Origin: Sinonovacula constricta
Lineage: Eukaryota; Mollusca; Bivalvia; Cardiida; Solecurtidae
NCBI GenBank assembly: GCA_007844125.1
Contig: CM017567.1
Location: forward strand, 483,504-547,503
DNA: 64,000 bases
Reading direction: 5' to 3'
The position numbers were made by a program, and so were the translations under genes. The notes beneath the pieces were generated by a model. It ran no database searches, had not been told where the DNA came from, and worked only from the letters and a program-made list of their open reading frames with translations. Below are positions 50,154 through 61,707 of this stretch, piece by piece. Every line of letters begins with the position of its first letter. The stretch's first letter is position 1.

Positions 50154-52569
50154 TTATGATAGCAGCTGCTTTTTTCTCCCACCGCCACCTCTTCGATCTG
50201 GAGCATACTTTAAACAACGTTGTATTGCCGTCAAAACTTCATGCTCCTGAAGCTCATCCTTAACCTTCGTTTTCATAGCACTGTCTGTAATGTAAATGTA
50301 AGCTTTCAAAGATATATATTGTCATTCTTTAAATATTGAAGTATATTTTGCTTAAACAGAATCTGGTATAAAATTTAGTAATATATACAGCTTAACTTCT
50401 TATTCAAATAGTTTCAAGAGTGATAACATGCTTGTACAGTAATTCACTGTTACAATAATGAATTCCTGGACGACTGGAAAATTATTTTGCTATATTCACA
50501 CATAAATAAATCCTGTTCAGTTCAGATTTACTTTTTGGGGGTATATCAAAGTATTTGCTATAAGCAAGTTTACTATATCACTGTTTGTTCTAAATGAATA
50601 CACAATATTTTCCACTACAAGAAACAGATAGATGAAATGAAAAGTTATTCTATCTGTAACAAAAAATAACATGTTATGACAATGGTTGATTGTGTTTGTT
50701 TTGGTAAGTGTCACAAGTGCAAGCAAACTGTTGCAACAGATTAAGGAAAAATCAGTGTGCATGAATATTTGTTGTATGATGGTAAGAAAATGTGATAGAA
50801 CTTATGAAGTTCTATCAACAATGATTATGCAACAGTGAAATAGTATACTCTTTATGAAATCATACTTACTAAGAACTGCCATGCCCACAGGTGATACTTG
50901 AAATGAAAGCTTTCGTTTTCCACCCTTCAAGTTGAAACGTGCCATCAGTTCATTCGTCATACACCTGTCAAATACAGACATACAATGTATTTTATTACTT
51001 CCAATAAATGTAATTAATATAATAAAATAATAGAATACAATAAAATCAATCAGACATGATTAGCTTTATCTGATTGAAAATACTGTCATTCTAAATTTCT
51101 ATTTATTCGCTGCTGTCTGTCAACATGCAGCCACCTACCATTTTCTCTGACAGGCCAGTCAAGTTTTTATTTTACTGTCTCTTGTTTAAGAATGGGAAAA
51201 CTTGTGTGTTATTGCCACCGGAAGTCATGTTTATTTTGAAGGAAAAAAATATTTGAACGAAAACATAAATTGTCAAATAATTTAGTCATTGCTAATAAAT
51301 ATGTTATACAAAATATTATACCTTCCCATTATGCTCTTCACATTATCCCGAACACAAGAGCCACCAATTTTTGATAATGTCTGTACCTGTAATTGAAAAA
51401 TGCTTTGTTTATGGCCCAATAATTCAGCCTAACAGCTGTTATAAAAAAAATTAAATAACGCTATACGTTATATTTTTAAAAACAAACAAAACTTATATAT
51501 CATTGCAGTCAAACTGTGCATGCTTTCCAACATGTTCAAGGGATGAAAAGCAACAAAAGAAAACCATTCATTGTTGAACTTTGTTAACTGCTGGATATTT
51601 TTATATAATGTAAGCTCTATAAAGCCTATTGTAATGTATACACAATTTCTTTTATGCTTTTCGCTGAAATAACTATTTTTATGTAGTGAAACGTTGATTT
51701 TTTTACTAATGCAAAAATGTAAATGACCTTGGTTCATTACTTTTCTGCCAAAAAACTAAGACACTTGTAAGTTGAATTAAATTCGACCTCATGTTTTATT
51801 TCCAATAAAATTTGGAGAGTGCGGATCTTAAATTACAGAATATTAGCATAAAAGTCAACAGAAAAATTGCCAAAATGAAATGTAAGAACGGAATGAAATG
51901 CACTTGCGGTAACAGTCATTTTAAACAAATGGGGGGAATAAATATTGCTGTATGTGACCTGCTGCGTGAAACATATTTTGATCTTGCACCAAATTTGACA
52001 AATATCCTTTAACATTTTTACTAAAGAATGTGTGCAGCAAACATACACAATTGTGTCGCTCCTCCAGTTTTAACTTTTCCTCAAGATCCCGAAAGTCATC
52101 TTGTGTTTACGCCTTTCCTCCACACTGTTTCAATTACAGTTATAGATCTTGGCGTTTGCAAAAGAGTTCTGCAATCTTTGGGAATATTAACATTACAATT
52201 TGGTTTTAAAATATTTAGAAGTTCATCCACATATTTCCTGCTTAAGTTGTTACTGATTGCCCATGTAGCTAGCAGCTCTTTCAACAAATTTTCTTCTTCA
52301 CCTTCGTTGTAATCTGACATTTCTTCTGAGCTTGATAAAGTCACCACTGTTTCTGAAAATCCAAAATCAGATAAACCATAATCCTCTTCATAACTGTCTT
52401 CAGGTAATGAACAGTCGGAACTGCCCTCTGATCTATGATGAGAACTATTTTCATTGATCTGTTCAAAGGTGGCACGTGGCTGGTCATGATCTTCATCACT
52501 GCTATCAGCTAATGCTCTTGCAGCTGCAGTATGTTCGCGCCAATGTCTTAAATATTCCATTGGATCCAT
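50154..52569 (-). CDS. Spliced gene, DUF4806-like protein of about 270 aa
   Basis: Four exons on the minus strand: A 52,569-52,047, B 51,386-51,322, C 50,964-50,870, D 50,284-50,154 (TAA). All three introns are GT-AG: gtatgt...ttacag, gtataa...tgacag, gtaagt...ttacag, with phases 0, 2 and 1. The start ATG sits in a strong context (ACCATGG), with an in-frame stop upstream. Residues 1-92 are acidic and Ser-rich; 96-141 hold a conserved-looking helical block ending IPKDCRTLLQTPR. Residues 158-260 read as one domain across exons: DLEEKLKLEE, TLSKIGGSCVRDNVKSIMGR, TNELMARFNLKGGKRKLSF, then IQRCLKYAPDR. That order matches, from memory, the DUF4806 family (function unknown). Exon A needs one +1 step at AGA-TGA (near 52,106), so the gene may be frameshifted, mis-assembled or slightly decayed. 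Such proteins are often multi-copy in invertebrates and may be transposon-related; that is inference. Confidence 0.7.
50793..50817. repeat. Short perfect inverted repeat in the last intron
   Basis: 'tgatagaactt' and 'aagttctatca' are perfect complements around a 3-base loop (ATG). It lies in the third intron of the DUF4806-like gene. Significance unknown. Confidence 0.6.
52103..52109 (-). other. +1 frame discontinuity in exon A
   Basis: The N-terminal frame reads ...GTA AAC ACA AGA TGA. Skipping one base (the T of TGA) continues as GAC TTT CGG GAT CTT GAG GAA AAG, the start of the DUF4806-like domain, which is then open through three splice junctions. The sequence alone cannot separate an assembly or sequencing error, a decayed gene and a programmed shift. 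Confidence 0.6.
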
Positions 52570-52978
52570 GGTTCGTCTATAAATACTTGTTTTTTCACTG
52601 AAAAATGATCAAATTCATGCTTACGATTACCAACTTTTCAGGTCTGTAATCGATTAAATTATGATTACTTTGAAAATATTACTATTAACAATATTACTTT
52701 TTCTGTTCTGTCTTTTTTGGTTAATACCAGCAGGTTTGTTTGATTTGGTTGGTGAGGTTGGTAATTATACCCGTTTAACAGTATTCCATTCATCTGACAA
52801 TCGTTCCTTGGAAGAACCAATACTAAACAACACCTCTGCAAGCAAGTGAATACTTTATCACATTCAAAATGATCTACCATGTATAATATGTATGATTATG
52901 CAATTTGAAAATACGTGCCTTCTCAACCATCCTGGTCAGAGAGTTTAATATAACTCTTTATATAAAAAAGAAATGGAC

Positions 52979-53203
52979 CATTTCCGAGGTCTAGTGGTAA
53001 AATTGTGGCGCTTTTAAAACCACGGCCTCTCACCGCTGTGAGTTCAAGCACAGGGGTAATAAAACTTGCAAGTGAGAATGTATGCAGTGCTTTGGTGGAG
53101 GATGTTTAGTAATTGTACGATCGTTATGTGAGCTGCCCACATGTATATGACTGAAATATTGTTAAAATGGGCATTCAATTCAACAAAACAAAACATAAAC
53201 AAA
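52979..53203 (+). mobile_element. tRNA-derived SINE, family C
   Basis: The head has 'cgaggtctagtggtaaa' (A box) and 'gtgagttcaagcac' (degenerate B box) about 45 bases apart. The tail carries 'gactgaaatattgttaaaa', the same motif as in the SINE at 45,864-46,131, and an A/C-rich end. I could not define a target-site duplication. Confidence 0.7.
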
Positions 53204-53950
53204 AAGGAACTAAAAATAACTGTATACTGCATGCTCAAATAACACCTTACAAAAGACATTGTTTAAAGATATTTATTAACTAAGAGCCTAAGAACTTCGT
53301 TTTCTTAACAGAAGTATATGAATTATTGTTGTACATGTTTATTTTTACCAGTCTTTTCATACAGAGTATATTGCCTGGTGCACAAAAAAATGTGCAAAAT
53401 GGTTACCATCTAAGTCAAGTTTTAAAGTTTTGTTTTTCACATTTATTTATGGTTAACTAGTTAGCCAAGTATCAAGATTAATAATCAAGTAATGCCAGGA
53501 TAGGGTTTTGACCCGATTTTGTTTTATTAACTTCAATCGAACATCAGTCAAGCAGGGGACGGACATTACAAGGAAAAGCATTACACAAACTTACACAGTA
53601 TAAATAACATCATATAAACCTTGGAAACACTTTTTTTATTAATTACACAACAAGACACTGACATGATAAAAGTCATGCTTTTTAGCCAAAGAATTCTATA
53701 AATTATGTGAAGAAAATAATAATACAGTTATGGTGTAACAATAAATTAAATTTCTTCCTAACATCTTCAATCCATTGTCATTCTAATACCTCTGAAGGAA
53801 TAAAGTCAATTTTTTCACATCGTATGCGCCTTGACTACTCTTCCCTTTCTGTGTCCAGCAAAGTACAATACATGCACTGAGCTGTATACATGTATATTAT
53901 TTTCATATATAAAATATATATAACAGCACAGACAAAAAAAGTTAAAATAA
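53204..53950. other. Gene-free stretch
   Basis: AT-rich with no recognised signal. Confidence 0.45.
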
Positions 53951-53953
53951 TCC

Positions 53954-54088
53954 ACTGAATATATCTTGCAAGCAGTGGTCGAGGAAACGAAATCAGATAG
54001 TGACATAATTTGTGTGGATGAATTTAGACTGTACCACGAAGGCCGCTATCGATATAATTATGCAGACAAGTTTGTGAAGTATAAATAG
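53954..54088 (+). other. Possible short terminal exon without ATG
   Basis: A frame open from TCC at 53,954 to TAG at 54,086-54,088 reads, in part, VVEETKSDSDIICVDEFRLY and then HEGRYRYNYADKFVKYK. The composition looks more protein-like than the surrounding AT-rich ORFs. An AG lies just before it ('cttgcaag' or 'caagcag'), but the polypyrimidine tract is poor and I found no upstream exon. Not assigned to a family. Confidence 0.25.
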
Positions 54089-54211
54089 TAAAAAACAACA
54101 ACCCAAAACGCCCGAGAAATGTGATTGAATAGAATAAGTATGCTGCTATAACACACTTAGGTGGGTGTTATGTGAAAATGGTGTCGGTTTTTTTCGAAAA
54201 AATAACAATGT

Positions 54212-54496
54212 TTAATAAATGTCGGAACGCCTAGCCATATCCCTGCTTTTGACTAGATCCGGGCGGACTAGACACTGCCATTTGGCAAAAACTTTCAACG
54301 GCCAAAATTGTGTGAAACATCCGAGTTGTTTTTGTTTATAAAAGGAAGCTATACATCCTTGGAGACAGAATTGCTTCCTTTGTCTATAAAAACAAAAATC
54401 TTCGCTTTTTAACTCGGAATATGTTCTAATCTTCCACTTGTCTTGGGGAAGTTGGGAAACAGAAGTGGGTGGGGAATTTTGGCGGTTGTTTTTCAA
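54212..54496 (-). CDS. Unassigned ORF, 94 aa
   Basis: Codes for a basic, cysteine-containing product from ATG at 54,496 (starts MKNNRQNSPPTSVSQL, contains FCFYRQRKQFCLQGC). The local base composition is less AT-rich than the surroundings. It is upstream of, and on the same strand as, the DUF4806-like gene, so it could be part of that transcript or unrelated. No family is recognised and it could be chance. Confidence 0.2.
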   Translation of the reverse strand: MKNNRQNSPPTSVSQLPQDKWKIRTYSELKSEDFCFYRQRKQFCLQGCIASFYKQKQLGCFTQFWPLKVFAKWQCLVRPDLVKSRDMARRSDIY

Positions 54497-54539
54497 CTAT
54501 ACAGAGCTAATGACTGTCAGTTTTGAATTTTTAATTTCC

Positions 54540-55800
54540 TTTTATACAGACACACTTAGCAGTCTAACGGTTCTTTATTACCTAGTATACAAGTGAAAAG
54601 AAAACTGATATAAAACAGACTTAAAATACATGTGTGGAACGTTTACAAACACCGTCTAAATAGTTGTCGCAACTTCGGCTTCTTGAAAATGGCGCAAAAG
54701 GGGACGTAAATCCCACACTTCTATTTACAAGATTAATTCCTGTTCGAGTTGTCTTCTTTTTCATCGATTTATCGATCGTGTGCCTGTTTGGTAGATTGTA
54801 AAATGTAAACTTTCACTAATAAAATCGTATTCATGGAATGATGTTGCAATCTACCATAGGGCCCAGATAGGCCTATGTCCCATATGCACCGTGATAAGAT
54901 TATTGACATGCACCTTAGTTTCTTTTTCAAATGTGTATGCACCGAGATAGGTTATTGAAATGAAACGTATGCCACATTGTTTTAAAGTAAAAACTCTTAA
55001 AATAACATAAACACCAGAGATGGTTTACACGAGAACAAAGGCGTGCATCTCACTGCCTAGTGTATATATTTATAGATTTTTCGAAATTCACCGAAGGTTG
55101 ATTATATGAAAGTTTAAATGGCTTCTTGTGTGTATAGGAGGACACCAGGTGTACGGAAGTTTTTCGCTTATAAATGTATGATCTCAGTTGTTGAAGTGTA
55201 AAATATGGTTGCTATCATTTTGAGGTGGGCGGTGATAGTCTTAATTTTAAGCTCGAAACTTAACCAAATAGCCAGTAACATTTGCAAATGCAGTAGTAGA
55301 GATACAAAGATAGGTTCTCTTTGTAGTTTGCTAAATGGTTATGAGAACAACTCTAAACGAGCCCAATGACAAGTATTAAAATCAAGTCCCTACCAAGGTG
55401 TCTGTGTGCCCGTAAAACTCAAACCCTGATGCTTCCCATAGGCCATAAACCAGGGTTTATCAGAGGTTTGCCCCATGTTCACATACTTGACTTGCCTAAG
55501 GTAAACATGACAAGACGTGACTTTTATTTATAATGAACTGAACAGTTTATTTATAAAGAAGTTTTAATTAAAGGTGGTATCCGTAATTTACGGACCAAAC
55601 TATTTTCATTAAGCATCTTAAATAACTAAAGTTACCTGAACACATCACACGGAATGCTGTTCATGATGCCCTACATCTGTCTGAAAAAAAATTGTACCAT
55701 AACGCCACAATCATCATTAAAAAACATGTATTCCTACCTGATCCCTGCTACACAGTTAGCTATACAACCACCAAAATAAAACTGACCAATTCAACCGCGT
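54540..55800. other. Gene-free stretch
   Basis: It has moderately higher GC patches near 54,640-54,760, but nothing that I can call a promoter or exon. Confidence 0.4.
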
Positions 55801-55849
55801 GACCACTTATGTTTGAGCTCATCCACGTCATCCGCTGTGACGCCGATGT

Positions 55850-56345
55850 CCTATTATCCAAAAAGACGTAAAAATAAAGACGTCTCCGTTAATAGTGGGT
55901 CAAATACCACGTCCCCGTTTGACACCAAATACATGACTGTGTGTGTGAGTGCGCGCGCGTGGTGTTTGTGTGTGTGCGCGCGTATGTATTTGGTGTGTGA
56001 AAAGGGGACAGTTGTATAAATACACACCTACTAAACCGGAGACACCACCAAACCGGGACGTCCCTGGTTGTACTACTGTAGAATTCGGTTCCTACAGGCA
56101 TTGAAAGATAACACAATTATGGGAATTTCACCGAAATCGCTTCATGTCCCCATTAACCACATCGGTAACTTACCACAAATATACAAACCGATTTGGACAT
56201 AATATATTTTGTACACACACGCGTCTCCGTTTATCTTTAGCTTCTTCTATAAGGCATACACACTAATTGCCACTTGGTCCCCGTCTATGCGTGGTTATTT
56301 AAAACATTCTACACACATGAGGTCCCGTTTATACGTATATTTTAA
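55850..56345. repeat. Degenerate 'GTCCCCGTTTAT' motif cluster
   Basis: Variants of 'acgtctccgttaat' (55,879), 'acgtccccgtttgac' (55,910), 'gacgtccctgg' (56,058), 'gcgtctccgtttatc' (56,221), 'gtccccgtctatgc' (56,278) and 'ggtcccgtttatacg' (56,322) recur over about 500 bases, separated by 'acacac'-rich spacers. It looks like a decayed tandem or clustered repeat, and includes TG/GC-rich simple sequence at 55,940-55,990. Confidence 0.45.
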
Positions 56346-56925
56346 ACAATCATACACAAAAGCAGAATCTGAGAAGTACTAGGAAACAACTTCATGACCA
56401 GAGAATTTACTGGCAATGCATTGACGTTCTATAATTATAGCTGATATTAAATGATTTGGAAATACTTCATACACTATTTAAATTTATACATTTATTAATG
56501 AATTGCATTATATTAATATACACTCTATGTTCATCTAAATAAATGATATATCTATAAGTATGTTGTCATTTAAGCTTTGTAGTACTTTTTATTATTAACG
56601 AATACCACATAGTACCATGTATTATACTAAATGCATACATGCATGGGTGCTTTATGCATATTTGCATACCATACAAGCATACTGTTTTTAAAAATTGTTT
56701 ACTTCGTTTTAAGCAAGCCCACTAGAATCCCCGCAAACTAGAATTATTTATATTATTTTTAAATGGCTATAGGTTGATTCCTCTCATGGCAATTTTAGTA
56801 ATTTAATTTAACTTATGAGAAAGTGTCATTTGTATAAATTTGTATTAATTTCTTAAAAAAGTTAAGAAAATTGCGCTAAAATAGACCAGTTTAGAAACTA
56901 GGAGGGTTCTGGAGAAGGTCGTTCT
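56346..56925. other. Gene-free AT-rich stretch
   Basis: No features recognised between the motif cluster and the nested SINEs. Confidence 0.45.
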
Positions 56926-56940
56926 TTAATAACAGATATG

Positions 56941-57483
56941 TGTTTTGTTTGTTTTTGAAATACCTTGCAGAGGCCAATTATGGGACGGGGATTGGGATGG
57001 GATTAGCCGGCATTGTTGCCGATACTGCGCAGCGACATTTCTATCATTTGTAGCCACAGGGGCCTTATGAACCCGGCCGGTCCATTATACTGACACCGAC
57101 GAGGTCAGGCGTAATGCTGTCCCCTTAGCCCGAGCGTTAGGAGGGAAGCCACTACTACCAAACTTTAAAGTCTTTGGTATGACCCGGCCGGGGTTCGAAC
57201 CCACGACTCCCGATCCGCAAGCCGACGCTCTACCATATGAGCTATTGCGGCCGGTAGAGGCCAATTATGATCATTATAGCGACGTCAGCTATTTGGTGGA
57301 GGAAGACGTCAGACAAAATTTTGTCTGAATAATGTCTAAATAAAACACCACAATTCAGCTGGAAGATTTCCCACATTAATTCCTTTTGCCCTGACCGGGA
57401 CTCGAAACCACGCGGTTGCGAGGCTAAACAGTCAGAGGGGCTGCATATCGGCGGACTCTACCAGTACGTCAACAGGCGCGCCC
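56941..57483 (-). mobile_element. tRNA-derived SINE, family A (outer, interrupted)
   Basis: Same family as 45,511-45,763. On the minus strand the head has a B-box-like 'gtttcgagtcccgg', and the tail side is 'tttcaaaaacaaac'. It is flanked by an imperfect target-site duplication: 'ttaataacagatatg' at 56,926-56,940 and 'ttaataaacagatgtatg' at 57,484-57,501. It is split by the SINE at 56,983-57,255. Confidence 0.8.
56983..57255 (-). mobile_element. tRNA-derived SINE, family B (inner)
   Basis: Inserted into the family A SINE, with a perfect 14-base target-site duplication 'agaggccaattatg' at 56,969-56,982 and 57,256-57,269. On the minus strand the head reads 'atagctcatatggtagagcg' (A box) and 'gtgggttcgaaccccgg' (perfect B box), very close to a functional tRNA, which points to a young element. 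Confidence 0.9.
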
Positions 57484-58155
57484 TTAATAAACAGATGTAT
57501 GTAAGAGAGAGCAAAAGCACAATTATACAAATAAACTTTAAAAAAACGTATACATGTAAATGGTTTGATGGTTAATGTCATGTATGAAGATAATATTCTA
57601 TAATAACTAAAGAACTCGTGAAACGAACAATACTGATGAAAACAGGAAACTATCATGTTTATGTAGAGGCACAAGCCGATTTTCGCAAAAATGTGAGTAC
57701 TAGAGATAACTATGATTTAAATTCAATCGTGGGTTACATGTTAAATACAAATAGAAACTTTACGTAGCCCAGGTAAGGTCTACGATCTTGTAGAACGAGA
57801 TGTTCTCAGGTGCAAGCTTACATGTATTATGTATGACGTAAGGGAATAAAACATAATATAATGCATGCATAATTTCACTTAAGACAAAAGTAAGTGTGAA
57901 CGGGGAGGTCACGGATAGTTATGTCAATACATGCGGGGTTGAATGACTCAAACTCAGTGTTGATCATCGTTTTTGTTTTCTATATACTTAAATTACTTAG
58001 AAGAAACACAAGAACCTTTTGAGGGAATTAAGATTGACAGGTTGAAGCTATTCGTTCTTCTATATGCTGACGGATATTATAATAATTGCGGATGAAGTTA
58101 AAATTACAAATAGGGGCTTAATATATAACACGTTTTTGTATTATCATAAAAACTA

Positions 58156-58990
58156 AATGTGAACGTAAATAAAAGTAAAGTTATGGTCTTTACAACGGTT
58201 AGAGCAATTTTAAACGAAAGATTCATGTTTAACAATGGACCCTTTGTCATGTGAAAGTTACCGACACACATGCGATACTTTGGCTAGCAAGGCACTGAAG
58301 GCAGAATTTAAAATAAAAAAAAAGTTTTAAAGACATCAAAGTCTCTCTTCATATAGAACTCTTTGATAAGCTTATCCTTCCTATACTTAATTATCCTATA
58401 CTTAATTACGGTGCTGTGGTTTGGGGTAACAATGACGCAATGCAAACTGAATTAATACGTTTACAATTATGTAAGGAAACGCATGGCGTAAAGCCTAAAA
58501 TACAGAATAATTTTATTAATGGAGAAATAGGAAGAATGCCTCTTAGACAATAAAGAATAGCAGCAATGATAAGATACTGGCTAAAATACCACATGTAGAT
58601 AAAACATGCATATAATATACTATTACAAGATACGGAAATATTCCAAAATAAAACTAACTGGGCAGGTGTTATTAAACAGATACTAGACAGTGCAGGTTTT
58701 AGTGATGTACCATGATGTTGGCAGAAATAATGTTTAACGGCTTTATTTACGCACAGATTAAATGATTGCTACGAACAAAATGGGAAGAAAAGATTCATGA
58801 CTCATCACGAGCGTATAAATGTAAACATTCTCGTTCATTTGGCTATAAAGCATATCTAGATAATGTTAATGTTAGAAAATTCAGAATTGCACTAACACAA
58901 TTGACACTCTCTTCACACAGACTACATATATGTATGTATATATATATATATATATTCCCTTCGATGCATTTTTCTCACATTCTTATATTA
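58156..58990 (+). mobile_element. LINE reverse-transcriptase C-terminal fragment 1
   Basis: Translation in shifting frames shows the end of a non-LTR reverse transcriptase: NKSKVMVF, DTLASKALKAEFKIKK, LILPILNYGAVVWGN, LIRLQLCKETHGVKPKIQNNF, NGEIGRMPLR, AMIRYWLK, then KWEEKIHDSSRAYKCK and FRIALTQLTLSSHRLHI. This order is typical of the thumb and C-terminal region of animal LINEs. Stops and frame changes show it is dead. A short tandem duplication ('cctatacttaatta' twice near 58,380-58,405) and a TA run near 58,940 interrupt it. Confidence 0.85.
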
Positions 58991-59040
58991 CAACATGAAA
59001 ACATTCTAATTTTCCACTGTAGCACAATGCATTAGTTACA

Positions 59041-59640
59041 TTTTTGCTGACTGTTATACATTTATGACGCTTAGCATTTATAACGGACAAAAATGTAAAG
59101 TATTTGACATAAACGTTAATCTACCTCAACATAAAATCTTTTTACACAACGTGTTTAGTCGAACACAAATTTTACTGAAGCACAATTTTGACCTTTGTAT
59201 GCAAATTTTCTAACACTTGCGAGTGGTTGTAAATTCAATTGAAAACCTATACTGACCAAATAGTCAACCTTTATCGAAGTGGATACCTGACTATTTAATA
59301 CTGCTGTTGTCATTTTCTTCTAGCCGTAGGTATTAAAAAAATCAGAAAAGAATACACGATGTTCGAAGGAACCATTTTACTTTTTTGATACAGGACTATA
59401 CTTTCTATCGAAATATCTTGAATTTATATTGTAGCAAGTAGATAACAACAAATATGTTTAATCTTAATTAATCGTTAATTTTCTCAATGATAGCTGTGTT
59501 AACACTTGTTACGAACTGCAAATTAAAAACCGCAATCTAAAATATAGCGGTAGGTTATGAAGGTCTTATTGAGCCGTATATGTCACAAATCCAATATGTA
59601 ATACGTGTGTGCTATTTTTACCGTAAAAAAGACACTTGAT
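59041..59640. other. Gene-free stretch
   Basis: Nothing recognised between the LINE fragment and the ATC-rich block. Confidence 0.45.
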
Positions 59641-59662
59641 TTTTGTGACATAGTTGTTTGCT

Positions 59663-59663
<1 letters not shown>

Positions 59664-59711
<48 letters not shown>

Positions 59712-60352
59712 TTCATACATCATCATCATCATCATCATCATTATTACCACCACTATCATCATCATCATCGCAATCAACGTATTTCTGCTCATCATCACCA
59801 TCATCAACAACATATGTATTCAATAACAAGACAACCTTTGAACACATCATAACCACAATTACAATCATGACCATTATAACTTTTATCATTAAAATCCTCA
59901 GCAGCTGCATCTACATAATCACGCCAATCATCGCGATCATAATTATCATAATCAGCATCAATGTTGGTGTCATTACCGTAATTACGACCAGTCTCATGAT
60001 CATCATCATTATGTCAGCCTGAAAATTTTTGCGGCATATAAGATGATCAACAATGCGTGAGTGCTTGAAAATTACACTTTTCTTTCAAAAGTGATGACTA
60101 GTGTGTTGTATTCGTTGCTACATTTGTTTTTCTGTGTACATTATATGTTTGTGTCATATTTATTTTGATGCGCACATACACACTTAAGCCACACAAATAC
60201 ATCACATTGTATGTACTATATTCGTTTGATACGATTGTCATTTTCCACAGTCGAACATTTCACTAGTAATACATAGTCGATCCATGGCATATACAGCAAA
60301 ACAGGCCTCTTTAGATTGAATAGCCATAATCCACCTTTTCTTCTGATTAATA
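59664..60352 (+). repeat. ATC-rich block, copy 1
   Basis: An (ATC)n array at 59,664-59,741 is followed by a less repetitive part with 'agctgcatctacata', 'gttggtgtcatta', 'gtctcatgatcatc', 'gtgtcatatttatttt' and 'cctctttagattgaata'. That part recurs in the same order at 61,740-62,372. The poly-His and poly-Ile ORFs over it are artefacts. Confidence 0.8.
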
Positions 60353-61620
60353 TTTCATAAAATTATGTGGAGTTATATTCAAAATTCATTTCCTTTTCAT
60401 AAACTTAGAATTAAAAGAACATCCATTATCATATTTAAGCATAATAAACATAATTTACATAATTTAGCAGTCTGCAAAACGTGCACAAACCGCACCCAAA
60501 CATAAACAAGCCCAAGGTCAACGTAATGTACACCATTAATGTTAATACATTATTTAAACTTGGGCTCCTTTAAAGGCGGTGTCCAAACCTTTCTTATCCC
60601 TATTTAGGAGAATTTGGAAAACAAATAAGAAAATCGTATTAATTTGTACATAAGTATAACTCGTGAAATAATTCGCTCTTAATGTTAATTATTCCAAATC
60701 TATAAATAAGCACAATAAAGATTTCTGAAAAAAAAAATAGACAATGACGTCAGAACAGATAATCCGACTGATGACATAATGATGACCTAATGATATGTCA
60801 AAAGTAAGTGGTCACATTATTTCCTCAGTTTAAAAATAGGCAACTGTGCAGCGTGGCTCAGATGTGGAATTCATGTTTGAATAAAGAGTGGGGTGTCATG
60901 CTTGAATTTTCATATATATGCAGGGCATCAATGAACAGAATTTCTCCTGATCCTTTGAGGTAACCATAGTTTATTTATTTATTTAAGCAACACAACTTTG
61001 ATCTAAGCTGTCGCAAGACAGAAAATAAAATGCAATTAAGTTATGTTTATTATAGGTACGTGGTCACGCTAGGCTGATTTAGAATGAATTGCACAAATTT
61101 ATTTTCCAATCTTCGGTCGATCTTAAAATTATTATATAACTTAAGTATATCTTTTGAAATAATTGTTGCGTTTAGGGGTTTAGAGCTAGTAGACCGTAGG
61201 ATTACTAAACTATTTTAGGTTTGGTGAATAAAGATGCAAACTGAATAAAGATAGCGCGTTATGAACCAGTCGGCAAAACTTTAAAGATATTAATATTCTT
61301 ATGAAACTATGCAAATTGACGTATTCAAATCGTGAACTTTATTGAAAGAAACACAGTTGGTTTAAAGACATGTTTATAAGCGCCCTTTTATATCAATGTG
61401 TTTATGCAGTCTCTATAGAAACCTGGAATTTAAAAAAGTATCATCATCTGCTTACAAACGGTAGATAGACAAACATAAAAATCGAAATTGTAATTAAACT
61501 TATGTTAAGAAGACAGCCGTTAACTAAAACAAACGACCATTGAATCTATGACATTTTCAGTTGACTCTCATCGCCTGTTCTTTTGTATATTCGTAGATAT
61601 TTGTAATAAAATGAGCTGAT
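60353..61620. other. Gene-free stretch
   Basis: AT-rich with no recognised signals. Confidence 0.45.
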
Positions 61621-61627
61621 TACACAC

Positions 61628-61707
61628 ATGCACACAGGTAGAGTCACGGATTTCTATCTCCTCTGTCTGCTTAGCCTCTCACCGACTAGAGTCCCATTCC
61701 GGGCTAG
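61628..61707 (+). mobile_element. SINE family A head fragment
   Basis: 'ggtagagtcacggatttc', 'tcctctgtctgcttag' and 'ctctcaccg' match the head of the SINE at 45,511-45,763 read on its sense strand. The B box is degraded and the 3' part is missing. Confidence 0.6.

Noticed and set aside
52028..52312. 94-codon plus-strand ORF
   Set aside because: It is antisense to exon A of the DUF4806-like gene, whose minus-strand frame is longer, better composed and spliced in frame to the domain.
57183..57255. Intact tRNA gene on the minus strand
   Set aside because: A and B boxes are near perfect, but the sequence continues into a SINE body and is flanked by a target-site duplication, so it is the head of a SINE.
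59654..60022. Poly-His / Ser-rich ORF of 122 codons
   Set aside because: Product of the ATC repeat; frames on both strands give poly-His, poly-Ile or poly-Asp.
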